Source: Ariolimax columbianus (Eukaryota; Mollusca; Gastropoda; Stylommatophora; Arionidae). From it: a DNA stretch of 64,000 nucleotides. This document shows, one piece after another, positions 12,361 to 23,104 of this stretch. A program made the position numbers and the translations under genes. Location of the stretch: NCBI GenBank assembly GCA_036924085.1, contig JAVGWX010000009.1, positions 66,003,436 to 66,067,435 of the forward strand. The letters run 5' to 3'. The notes below the pieces were generated by a model. The model was not told where the DNA came from and made no database searches. It saw only the letters and a program-made list of their open reading frames with translations. Position 1 is the first letter of the stretch; each line of letters begins with the position of its first letter.

Positions 12361-13313
12361 CAGCCTAAGTATTTCTCAGATCTAGGTACTTTTCACATCT
12401 AAACACTTTTCAGCCTAAGTATTTCTCAGATCTAGGTACTTTTCACATCTAAACACTTTTCAGCCTAAGTATTTCTCAGATCTAGGTACTTTTCACATCT
12501 AAACACTTTTCAGCCTAAGTATTTCTCAGATCTAGGTACTTTTCACATCTAAACACTTTTCAGCCTAAGTATTTCTCAGATCTAGGTACTTTTCACATCT
12601 AAACACTTTTCAGCCTAAGTATTTCTCAGATCTAGGTACTTTTCATATTTAAACACTTTTCAGCCTAAGTATTTCTCAGATCTAGATACTTTTCACATCT
12701 AAACACTTTTCAGCCTAAGTATTTCTCAGATCTAGATACTTTTCACATCTAAACACTTTTCAGTCTAAGTATTTCTCAGATCTAGATACTTTTCACATCT
12801 AAACACTTTTCAGTCTAAGTATTTCTCAGATCTAGGTACTTTTCAAATCTAAACACTTTTCAGCCTAAGTATTTCTCAGATCTAGGTACTTTTCACATCT
12901 AAACACTTTTCAGCCTAAGTATTTCTCAGATCTAGGTACTTTTCATATTTAAACACTTTTCAGCCTAAGTATTTCTCAGATCTAGGTACTTTTCACATCT
13001 AAACACTTTTCAGCCTAAGTATTTCTCAGATCTAGGTACTTTTCACATCTAAACACTTTTCAGCCTAAGTATTTCTCAGATCTAGATACTTTTCATATTT
13101 AAACACTTTTCAGCCTAAGTATTTCTCAGATCTAGGTACTTTTCACATCTAAACACTTTTCAGCCTAAGTATTTCTCAGATCTAGGTACTTTTCATATCT
13201 AAACACTTTTCAGCCTAAGTATTTCTCAGATCTAGGTACTTTTCATATCTAAACACTTTTCAGCCTAAGTATTTCTCAGATCTAGGTACTTTTCATATCT
13301 AAACACTTTTCAG
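12361..13313. repeat. 50-bp tandem array, about 19 copies
   Basis: CAGCCTAAGTATTTCTCAGA recurs every 50 bp from 12361, with the second half TCTAGGTACTTTTCACATCT. Few variants exist (CATATT, TCTAGATAC), showing strong homogenisation. The CTCAGATCTA module is shared with the 33-bp array at 15160-16868. Confidence 0.95.
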
Positions 13314-13559
13314 CACAGTTACTGTAACTATGGATTGTCGCAGAAGTTCAAGAACATCATTTATAAAACGGACGAAAATATGAATTGTAGAGTTTCACAA
13401 AATGAAGAGCTTTCGCAAAACTTTGAGATATGAACTGAAGTGAGTCAATGTTATCTCTTATCGCTATTCTTCTCTCTCTGGCTGTTGACTGGATTATCAT
13501 AAACACGACTTCTGCTAATGAAAATTTAGTTTAATGGCTCTTGAAACTTCTGTTATCGG

Positions 13560-15155
13560 TGTCCGATGGGATTACGAGAATAAAAGCATAGAACGGCAAT
13601 CAGATTGTACTGATTGGTCATGCACTACAAGGACTTGGTATTCCCAGTACAAAAAAAGCTAGATCCATTCATATATCTTGGCATCAATATAGACAAGGTC
13701 AGAGGTAGCAGTATAGACAAGGTCAGAGGTAGCAATATAGACAATGTCAGAGGTAGCAATATAGACAAGGTCAGAGGTAGTAATATAGACAAGGTCAGAG
13801 GTAGCAATATAGACAAGGTCAGAGGTAGTAATATAGACGAGGTCAGAGGTAGTATTATAGACGAGGTCAGAGGTAGCAATATAGACGAGGTCAGAGGTAG
13901 CAATATAGACGAGGTCAGAGGTAGCAATATAGACAAGGTCAGAGGTAGTAATATAGACAAGGTCAGAGGTAGCAATATAGACAAGGTCACAGGTAGTAAT
14001 ATAGACGAGGTCAGAGGTAGTATTATAGACGAAGTCAGAGGTAGCAATATAGACGAGGTCAGAGGTAGCAATATAGACGAGGTCAGAGGTAGCAATATAG
14101 ACGAGATCAGAGGTAGCAATATAGGCGAGGTCAGAGGCATCAATATAGACAAGGTCAGAGGCATCAATATAGACAAGGTCAGAGGCATCAATATAGACAA
14201 GGTCAGAGGTAGCAATATAGACAAGGTCAGAGATAGCAATATAGACAAGGTCAGAGGTAGTAATATAGACAAAGGTCAGAGGTAGCAATATAGACCAGGT
14301 CTGAGGTAGTAATATAGACGAGGTCAGAGGTAGCAATATAGACGAGGTCAGAGGTAGCAATATAGACGAGGTCAGAGGCATCAATATAGACAAGGTCAGA
14401 GGCATCAATATAGACAAGGTCAGAGGCATCAATATAGACAAGGTCAGAGGTAGCAATATAGACAAGGTCAGAGGTATCAATATAGACAAGGTCAGAGGTA
14501 GTAATATAGACAAAGGTCAGAGGTAGCAATATAGACAAGGTCAGAGGTAGTAATATAGAATACAAAAGGTAGGGGTTCTCATTGCTTTAGGACATTTTTT
14601 TTAAATTTTGAAACCGAAAGAATTCAAGTCCACCATCCACCACAAAAATACAGATCGTCAACTCCAATGTCAAGCCCGTCCTATTGTATAGCTCGGTAAC
14701 ATGGGAAACAATAAAAAGTATAACAAAAAAGGTTAAAGCTTTCATCAATGGATGCTTGCTCTGAATAGAAGGAATGGAATGGTATAAATGGTATGATAAA
14801 GTCATTAATATAGAACGGTGGGAGAGAATCGGACAGATACCAGTGGGACTAGACGTAAAGCGAAGGCGTTGGTGATGGATAGGAATCACATTACGGAGAC
14901 CAGCTGATAGCATTACAAGGCAGTCACTGTTCTTGAATGCTAAAGACAAAAGAAGTATAGACACGCCTAATCACTCTTTGAGAAGGGACAGACCTGAACA
15001 CGGCAAGAAAGGTGCGGGGAAAAAGAGGGGAGGAGGGGGATATGGAGTGTGGCGGTTTGGAGGTAGGGTAAACGGAGAAGATTTCACAGGACAGGAGGAC
15101 TTGTCAAGGATCTATGCTCCACAGGGAGTTGAAAGGTTATTATTGATTGATTGAC
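13560..15155 (+). pseudogene. LINE-T relic (RT thumb to C-terminus), split by a 24-bp array
   Basis: Left flank (13614-13682) reads KDLVFPVQKKLDPFIYLG, matching the segment of LINE RTs that ends in the conserved F-x-YLG motif. The 24-bp array follows at once. Right of it, plus-strand frames resume RT order: SNVKPVLLYSSVTWETIK (about 14660-14710), then KVKAFINGCL, INIERWERIGQIPV, KRRRW and ITLRRPADSITRQSL, and a decayed tail. The last part reads DFTGQEDLSRIYAPQGVERL and the element ends in a TTATTGATTGATTGA microsatellite (15138-15152), the 3' tail also seen at 39883. The RT catalytic part is missing. Frameshifts and stops show it is dead. Probably RTE-like, low certainty on clade. Confidence 0.75.
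13683..14562. repeat. 24-bp tandem array inside LINE-T, about 36 copies
   Basis: Unit GGTAGCAATATAGACAAGGT+CAGA. In the LINE frame it reads RGSNIDKV (variants RGSNIDEV, RGINIDKV). The first unit is continuous with the LINE codons for FIYLGINIDK, so the unit looks like an amplified piece of the RT just after the YLG motif. Because 24 is a multiple of 3, one plus frame and two minus frames stay open. None is a real protein. Confidence 0.95.
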
Positions 15156-15159
15156 TTCT

Positions 15160-16868
15160 CAGATCGAAGTTATTCTCAACCTAAGAACATCTCAGATCTA
15201 TGCACTTTTCAGGACTAGGTACTTTTCAGTACAGGTACTTTTCAGATCTAAATACTTCTCAACATAACTACATCCGATATCTAAGTTATTTTCAACATGA
15301 CTACTTCTCAGATCTAAGTTATTTTCAACATAACTACTTCTCAGATCTAAGTTATTTTCAATATAACTACTTCTCAGATCTAAGTTATTTTCAACATATC
15401 TACTTCTCATATCTAAGTTATTTTCAATATAGCTACTTCTCAGATCTAAGTTATTTTCAACATAACTACTTCTCAGATCTAAGTTATTTTATCATAAAAA
15501 CTTCACAGATCTAAGTTATTTTCAACATAACAACTTCTCAGATCTAAGTTATTTTCAATATAACTACTTCTCAGATCTAAGTTATTTTCAACATGACTAC
15601 TTCTCAGATCTAAGTTATTTTCAACATATCTACTTCTCATATCTAAGTTATTTTCAATATAGCTACTTCTCAGATCTAAGTTATTTTCAACATAACTACT
15701 TCTCAGATCTAAGTTATTTTCAACATAACTACTTCTCAGATCTAAGTTATTTTATCATAAAAACTTCACAGATCTAAGTTATTTTCAACATAACAACTTC
15801 TCAGATCTAAGTTATTTTCAATATAACTACTTCTCAGATCTAAGTTATTTTCAACATGACTACTTCTCAGATCTAAGTTATTTTCAACATATCTACTTCT
15901 CATATCTAAGTTATTTTCAATATAGCTACTTCTCAGATCTAAGTTATTTTCAACATAACTACTTCTCAGATCTAAGTTATTTTCAATATAGCTACTTCTC
16001 AGATCTAAGTTATTTTCAACATAACTACTTCTCAGATCTAAGTTATTTTCAACATAACTAATTCTCAGATCTAAGTTATTATCAACATAACTACTTCTCA
16101 GATCTAAGTTATTTTCAACATAACTACTTCTCAGATCTAAGTTATTTTCAACACAACTACTTCTCAGATCTAAGTTATTTTCAACATGACTACTTCTCAG
16201 ATCTAAGTTATTTTCAACATAACTACTTCTCAGATCTAAGTTATTTTCAACATAACTACATCTCAGATCTAAGTTATTTTCAACATAACTACTTCTCAGA
16301 TCTAAGTTATTTTCAACATAACTACATCTCAGATCTAAGTTATTTTCAACATAACTACTTCTCAGATCTAAGTTATTTTCAACATGACTACTTCTCAGAT
16401 CTAAGTTATTTTCAACATAACTACTTCTCAGATCTAAGTTATTTTCAACATAACCACATCTCAGATCTAAGTTATTTTCAACATAACTACATCTCAGATC
16501 TAAGTTATTTTCAACATAACTACTTCTCAGATCTAAGTTATTTTCAATATAGCTACTTCTCAGATCTAAGTTATTTTCATCATGACTACTTCTCAGATCT
16601 AAGTTATTTTCAACATAACTACTTCTCAGATCTAAGTTATTTTCAACATAACTACTTCTCAGATCTAAGTTATTTTCAACATGACTACTTCTCAGATCTA
16701 AGTTATTTTCAACATAACTACTTCTCAGATCTAAGTTATTTTCAACATAACCACATCTCAGATCTAAGTTATTTTCAAGATAACTACTTCTCAGATCTAA
16801 GTTATTTTCAACATAACTACTTCTCAGATCTAAGTTATTTTCAACATAACAACTTCTCAGATCTAAGT
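15160..16868. repeat. 33-bp tandem array, about 50 copies
   Basis: Unit CTTCTCAGATCTAAGTTATT+TTCAACATAACTA. The left end (15160-15260) still contains CTTTTCAGGACTAGGTACTT-type units like those of the 50-bp array, so the two arrays are related and are separated by the LINE-T relic. Segmental copies of several-unit blocks are visible (the ATCATAAAAACTTCACAG variant occurs twice, about 270 bp apart). Confidence 0.95.
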
Positions 16869-17597
16869 ATTTCTTTGCTCAAGTATTATTCAGTCTAATT
16901 GTTTTTCAGCACTGCCCAAAAGCTCAGATCTTGTTCACGACTCACACCTCGACTTAGTTGTTCTTCGCTTAGAGCGCGGTGTTATCTTCTTGTGGTTAAT
17001 AGGTTCTCGTAGGAGTCGACTCAACGTCCAATCATTAACAGGCGTCTCTTGCGATATGCCTCGCATATTACAATGACTCTATTCTGTACTCCTGTTACGT
17101 GCTTGGTAACATGTGAGTTGATGGTAGATTCGCCCTGATATAGTCAAAAGGACTATATGATTAAAAGCAATGTGCCCTGTCTTTCAAAAGGATTAGATTT
17201 TTTTTATTCGCAAACACATTTGCTGGTGATCCGCCTTCTTTTTTTTTTTTTATCGAAACGAAGCACCAGGTCAACACTATGGCTGACCACTTTACATGAA
17301 ACATTTATTCAGTCATTTGCAACAGTGATTTCATTAGTTGTCGTTCTACGTGACGTGATCGCTAGTCCCATGTACTCCCTTTATCAGTCACTTTTTACGA
17401 CATGCTTGAAAGTTTTCTGCGGTCATATTATTTTCAACCCAATGAACCTATTTGGGGGCATACACGTTGACTGGGTCATGACTATAAAGACGTACAGGCA
17501 CTCATCAAACGATCCACGAGGACGGAATGGAGAGACCAGAGCAAAGAATACAAGTCAGAAAATAAAAGCACAGACAAATTGTCAAAGGTAGGCAGAC
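16869..17597. other. Intergenic, nothing recognised
   Basis: A 144-codon frame at 17157-17591 has no recognisable motif and includes a poly-T-encoded stretch. Not called a gene. Confidence 0.35.
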
Positions 17598-17735
17598 AAA
17601 GATTTTCAGACTCAGAACGGGACATTGCAGACTCAAGGCCCACCTCCACAGAACGGGACATTGCAGACTCAAAACCCACCTCCCCAGAATGGGACACTGC
17701 AGACTCAAGGCCTACCTCCCCAGAATGGGTCTTAG
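17598..17735. repeat. 36-bp tandem array, about 4 copies
   Basis: Unit CAGACTCAAGGCCCACCTCC+CCAGAACGGGACATTG, reading ADSRPTSPERDI in one plus frame. It directly precedes a LINE C-terminal relic. Confidence 0.85.
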
Positions 17736-17739
17736 AGAC

Positions 17740-17981
17740 ACCGCCACGTTGGAGAGCACCAAGCAAACACCAGGACATATTATGTAGGACTGCCTAAATT
17801 ATACAGAACAAAGAGAAGCAGTCTGGGCCGGGGGAGCTACTATGCTCGAAAAGCTGTGGTAGACAGGCCGGGGGAGCTACTATGCTCGAAAAGCTGTGGT
17901 GGACAGGCGAAGATCCGAAACGTACAGTCTCCTTCGTGAACCTCACCTGCTTAGAAGCATAACACAAGTTGAGGGAAAATG
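17740..17981 (+). pseudogene. LINE C-terminal relic with 40-bp duplication
   Basis: Plus-strand frames give YTEQREAVWAGGATMLEKLW and then a diverged RTVSFVNLTCLEA. This matches the extreme C-terminus of RNase H-bearing LINEs (CPxYxxLREEVWP..LxxKLWG). A 40-bp block (GCCGGGGGAGCTACTATGCT...) at 17828-17907 is duplicated in tandem, a two-copy stage of the same process seen in the larger arrays. It is followed by a (GAA)n tail, as expected at a LINE 3' end. Confidence 0.65.
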
Positions 17982-18063
17982 AACAAGAGAAGAAGAAGGA
18001 GAAGAAGAAGAAGAAGAAGAAGAAGAAGAAGAAGAAGAAGAAGAAGAAGAAGAAGAAGAAGAA
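17982..18063. repeat. (GAA)n microsatellite, about 26 copies
   Basis: Almost pure AAG/GAA run immediately after the LINE C-terminal relic. Best read as that element's 3' tail, expanded. The same tail type ends LINE-J copies (35201-35216, 30561-30580, 51415-51440). Confidence 0.92.
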
Positions 18064-19039
18064 ATGTACAATGTGTGTCGTGCAGGGCACGTTATCAAAT
18101 ACAAAGTTAGCAAATATAAAGACTAATTGCCACGATACACTTCAGAGCTCCGACCATGAGCTGTTTTAAAGTAAAAGAGAATACAATCTCATCAGAACGA
18201 AATTCAGGCTGTTAGACCATAAGTTAAAGTAGACAAAGAAGTAATAATATAACAAAAAAAGATCAAGTCTATGAAGTACCTACTAAATACAAGGATCAGC
18301 ACATTATAAGCTATACAACACAACCGAGCTAATTGTGCGCTTGGCTGGTAGAGTGGACAGAAGGCTTGTGCATTACGCAAGGAAACCGGTTTGGCTTCCA
18401 GATATGTAACATACTCTACCCAATTGCAAACGAATACCTTAATTACTATTAGGGAATGCATGTTAGGTAAAACTTAGCTGGCCACTCCAAGTTTTAAAAA
18501 TAACCCGATGAGACACAGTATAATGAATTCTCTAACGCTTCATCCCAGACGGTAGTGTACGTTATGAGACTACCTTAAGCTTTTTGTCTAACAACAATTC
18601 GTCAATTTCTCGATTTGCTACGAAAACAACCCTATTTTCAGCGCTGCTCAAGAGTTCACAGTCTGGATGTCGATGAATTATTGGTGTACAGCCAATAAGG
18701 CCTGATAAATTATCCAAAGACCATGTTTATTAAAAAATAAATTCTAGTCGCCTTGCATCTATAAGCGCCTATTTAGTCGCCTAACGACAGAGATGAAGAA
18801 ACGGATTGAGTAAAGCCGATGACCAAACATAGTACTTTAAGTAAATAGACTTAAATTAATTTAAACAACTGTTGCTAACTATCTGGCAGCAAATGTAAAC
18901 TCTGTCTGATTGAATTCTAGGATTCCAGATGATTGTGTCTCTGGTTAAATTCACACGTGTGCAAGGAAAGACACCTGAAACTAATAGAGCAGCGTGTAGT
19001 TTGCTGCTTCGGTAACGTTTAGTGTATTGTACACACACG
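18064..19039. other. Intergenic, nothing firmly recognised
   Basis: A weak tRNA-like stretch (GCTGGTAGAGTGGACAG .. CCGGTTTGGCTTCC, about 18339-18401) could be an old SINE head, but the B box is poor. No gene. Confidence 0.35.
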
Positions 19040-20625
19040 CAATTTGGTAAGATAGGTAGAGTTCTGAGCCAAGCCACACGTTTCATCATCGGGACCATGA
19101 AGTTGACACCCATAGGGGCATTAGAAATAATGGCGGTCTCTCAGTTGATAGAGAGTACACGGGACATAAAAGTAATGCAGCAGGCAGAGAAATACAAGCG
19201 ACACACGAATCACCCAATGCACTTAAAAATGAACAACCAGCAAAGTAACTTCACAAAACAAACAAACTGGCACTCAAGGACCTGGCGATGTCACAAATGA
19301 TACCAAAGCTCATACAACCAGTTAGGACTACCTTCCACTGGGTATGGACACTTCTATGCGCATGTTAACAACCCCTCGGTAGTTATAATCGTAAATAGTA
19401 GGTTTAACGGCCGCTGCCCGGGCACAAATCTCAATTATGTTAAAAATATATGCTATCTATTATGGGATCCTCGTCCGTGCTACGGAGTTCGTGCATTGTG
19501 CTGGGATTCTCCAACAATATGGAGAAGAACAAAGCATTTATGGGTTAAACAATGGCCTACTTTAGATAGGCCGTCTGACACTGGGAAAACCACCTTAAAT
19601 TTCATATTCAACAACTGATTAAATAACGAAACTCATATTGTGCCAAGGTTGATAGTTAATCCATGCTCCACACAGAGAAACAAAACAAATTCTCGACACA
19701 AATCACTGTTGCGGATGATCCTTTTACAGAATCCTGCTCTGAAATCCACTGCATATCCATCTTTTGTTTCCAGAACACGCTACTATAGTTGCATTGATAG
19801 TTGATACAAGTAAGTTCCGTTATTAAGTCAGCCGTGCAATGTGACGTTTAAAGGGGATTTTCTGTCAGTCAGAAGGCCTTTATCTACAGTAGACTGTAGT
19901 TAAACCATGTGCAAATGACGCTGATATTTCGGCTAAACTAAACTAATTCAAAGAACTGAAAAAAAAATGGAAGGGTCAAAGAAAAAAAGGACTGCGGACA
20001 GACCTAGAAAGAGGACGTTTTTCACAAGAGTACCTAGGCACTAATTATCTATCAGACATGTGGACACGTGCCCATACACATGGCTCAACTACAAACGCCA
20101 ACGAGGACGGAAGAGGAGGAGTGGTAATCAGACAGAAAAATGTGGAAAAGGTAACTCGGTCCAAAGCACAGGCAACTTCTCAAACAATTTCGAGGCCGAA
20201 ACAGAAGCACTAAAGACCGCGGCAGAAATTGCCAAACAACACAAAAACAACGGAAATGGCATACATCGTGATATTAATTTATGCACATTAATCTATAACG
20301 ACACTCACACCCCATAGCAACACTGAACTGAATCAAGTGATGTCAACCTTGAGAAGAATATCTCAAAGGTTTCAGGAAGCAGTGATACAATCCCGATGTA
20401 ACATCAAAAGGAAATGAGAAGGCCGACATCCTTGCCAAGAAGGAGACGAAACTGATACAGGAAGAGTTTCTGTTTAACTATGAAGAAGCAAAGCCATAAC
20501 TAAAATGGATGCACTGTAAAGTGGCAGGAAAAATATCACAAACACTGGCCAGATGACGAATACAAGGGGCTTGTCGTAAGTCCTTACCCTGAGTATGAAG
20601 AAGTTTGTTTAGATCGATATAAATT
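19040..20625 (+). pseudogene. LINE relic, thumb to RNase H, running into a 40-bp array
   Basis: Three blocks in correct LINE order on the plus strand. SQATRFIIGTMKLTPIGALE and a KYKRHTNHPMH block (19070-19225) match the LINE-J segment QAMRVITGGMKSTPIVELE..LTDHPMH. FEAETEALKTAAEIAKQ (about 20190-20240) matches the RNase H segment FRAEAEALRAA, with its catalytic glutamate. RCNIKGNEKADILAKKETKL (about 20395-20455) matches the RNase H C-terminal HCNIQGNEEADRLAKEG. Then EYEEVCLDRY (about 20592-20621) corresponds to the REQVxxxRLRTGH segment and passes into the 40-bp array. Spacing between blocks is disturbed and stops are frequent. It is a distant relative of LINE-J. Confidence 0.7.
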
Positions 20626-21440
20626 TATCTGTTTTACAATCTTTTTGTTTAGATCGATATATATTTATCTGTTTTACAATCTTTTTGTTTAGATCGATAT
20701 ATATTTATCTGTTTTACAATCTTTTTGTTTAGATCGATATATATTTATCTGTTTTACAATCTTTTTGTTTAGATCGATATATGTTTATCTGTTTTACAAT
20801 CTTTTTGTTTAGATCGATATACATTTATCTATTTTACCATCTTTTTGTTTAGATCGTAATATATTTATCTGTTTTACAATCTTTTTGTTTAGATCGATGT
20901 ATTTGTCTGCTTTACATTCTGTTTGTTTAGATCGATATATATTTGTCTGTTTTACAATCATTTTGTTTAGATCGATGTATTTGTCTGCTTTATATTCGGT
21001 TATTTTTAGATCGATATATATTTGTCTGTTTTACAATCTTTTTGTTTAGATCGATGTATTTGTCTGCTTTACATTCTGTTTTTTTAGATCGATATATTTG
21101 TCTGTTTAATATTCTGTTTGTTTGTTTGTTTTGTTTTTTTGGACGTTCGCCTAATTTATCTATTCTCCAAGGCGGTGTGCGTTGCACTTTGGTTTTCATT
21201 TTGCGCCTGTCGCCCCAGTGCATCCGACTTCAGCATTCATTTTATGTAGAGGTCTGCTTCCTCCTGCATTTTCTAAGGGGTTGCTTACCCGGCCGGTGCT
21301 GTGATGGGGATCGAACGCAGCACCTTCGGTTGTGAGCCGTGTCACTTAACCACTAGCCCACGCCGTCCCTTTCTGTTTGTTAAGATCAATGTATTTGTCC
21401 ATTTTACGGTATGTTTATTTGTTGATGTTGCTTTATTTGT
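20608..21440. repeat. 40-bp tandem array, about 14 copies, interrupted by SINE-A
   Basis: Unit GTTTAGATCGATATATATTT+ATCTGTTTTACAATCTTTTT. The first unit is continuous with LINE codons reading EEVCLDRY. Later units drift (TTTGTCTGCTTTACATTCTG). SINE-A sits inside it at 21123-21370, after which a diverged unit (AAGATCAATGTATTTGTCCA) resumes. Confidence 0.92.
21123..21370 (-). mobile_element. SINE-A insertion (tRNA-derived), minus strand, with TSD
   Basis: On the minus strand it starts GGGACGGCGTGGGCTAGTGG, has a box-A-like GTGGGCTAGTGG and a box B GCGTTCGATCCCC, then CCGGCCGGGTAAGC, a GCAGGAGGAAGCAGACC block, ATGCTGAAGTCGGATGCACT, GGCGACAGGCGCAAAATG and GCACACCGCC. The other full copies are at 28286 and 46952. 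The 11-bp repeat TTCTGTTTGTT flanks it at 21112-21122 and 21371-21381. The target is the 40-bp array, which continues on both sides. Confidence 0.9.
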
Positions 21441-22964
21441 TGATTTATGTTGGTCTACCGATAACAAAACTATTCGTTGATTTTTTTAGCAGACCTGTGA
21501 TTTAGCGGGTTTCATGTATATTTACATGTCCTGTAGTTAGCAGCTGGGTATGTTACTGAGTAAGAAATATTTTAACCATTGCACCCCCCCCCCTTCCCTC
21601 CCTGCGCACTTTATCGTGCCTGTAGTAAGACATTACTAAAGAGGAGTGTGCATGGGACTAACAACTTCATCTTGTAAAACAATTTGTTACACTGGCTTCA
21701 ATTGCCAAAATTCATACAGTGCTTGGCGCAGTCGTCCGTTACAGAGCAGTAAATAGCTGTAGCCCCGAACTTTGTAAGAAACGCTGGAGAACGTTGAAGA
21801 GTGGCTATATAAATAGTTTATAAGTAGTCGGTATACATTGCTTGTATAAATAGTTTGTGTAAATAGTTTGTGTCAATAGTTTGTGAAAACAGTTTGTGTA
21901 AATATCTTCTATAAATTGTTTTTATAAATTGTTTTTATAAATTGTTTTTATAAATTGTTTTCATCCTGTCTTGTCTCCTTTCTCTTTTCTAATCCATTAT
22001 CGATGTGTTGTTCCCACCTTCCTCCTGCTAATCTAGATCCAAATGTTTATTTTTCTTCTTCTATTTTCTTCTATTTACTTCATCCTCGTCCTCGTGTATG
22101 TTATATCTTTTCCCCATCGTTGTCTTTCCGATGTTTTTTCTTCTGAGTTTGCCGTTCTGTTCCATTTATTTCAGTGTGCTCCATCTTTTCCTCTCTTGAT
22201 CTTCCTCTTGCCCTTGATTTAATTCTCATCCTTTGTCTTCCTTCCATATATCTTTATTCCTCTTCTGGTTTCTATTCCTCTTATTCTTCTTATTCGAGTC
22301 TAATAATGTATTCGTCTTTTCCCAATTATATTTATCATCATCTCAATTTTCTGCAGTTTTTTTCCTTTTCCACTTTATATAATAATCTTACTCCTTTACA
22401 TTCTCTCCACACATCATGAATTCTTTTTGTCTTATTCCTGTTTCTATTAGCCAGACACAGTTATTTTATTTTAAAATCTTTATTTTAATGGCCAGTATTT
22501 CTCTGTTGTTTCCTGTACAATTAGAACACCTTATTTTTATATCGTCATCTATGTTTTTGTCTTTTAATGTTTTCTTATTTTCCTGGACAATCTAAATCGT
22601 TCATGAATTCTTTGTTCTAATTTAGGTAACTTTGATTCTTGCTGCTTGTAAAGATTTCACATGTCGCCCTCAGCGTAATCCAAACTGGCCATTTCCTGTC
22701 AGGAAACATGTCTATTAATCTGTTTTACTTGATTCTGCTTCCCATCGAATTGGACAGACAGCAATAGCTGAGTTTAGGCAAAAGAAAAAAACATCAAGCG
22801 AAAGCGATAAGATATCTCGTTTATAATTTGGTGATAATTTGACATCTGTCTCTTTGTTAAAATTCAATGACAATTGGAATGACACAGCGTTACTTAACTG
22901 TGGTCGTTTATGAAATGTCATTTGAAGGTCATCGTGATATGTTAAGGATTTTTGTTTTTTTTTA
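21441..22964. other. Intergenic with short tandem repeats
   Basis: Short repeats AAATAGTTTGTGTAAATAG and TTTTTATAAATTG (15-18 bp) at about 21800-21962, then T-rich sequence to 22640. No gene recognised. Confidence 0.4.
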
Positions 22965-23104
22965 GAGACGAGAAGGAAGACAGCAGAGGTGATAGAAAAT
23001 AGAAGAAGAGGACAAAGACATAAGAGGAGAAGAAGGTAGAAGAGGAGGAGGGAGAAGAAGAGGAGGACAAAGACATGAGGAGATGAAGAAAGAAGAGGAG
23101 AATG
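22965..23104. repeat. Purine-rich GAA/GAGGA tract
   Basis: Imperfect AGAAGAGGAGAAG-type repeats, nearly all A/G on the plus strand, directly left of a LINE relic. Confidence 0.8.

Noticed and set aside
13614..14565. Repeat proteins of 104-284 codons over the 24-bp array
   Set aside because: Same cause. Three overlapping frames on two strands cannot all be coding, and the flanks are a dead LINE.
12361..16868. CRISPR-like regularly spaced repeats
   Set aside because: Units are contiguous tandem repeats without unique spacers, in a eukaryotic retroelement context, with no cas genes.
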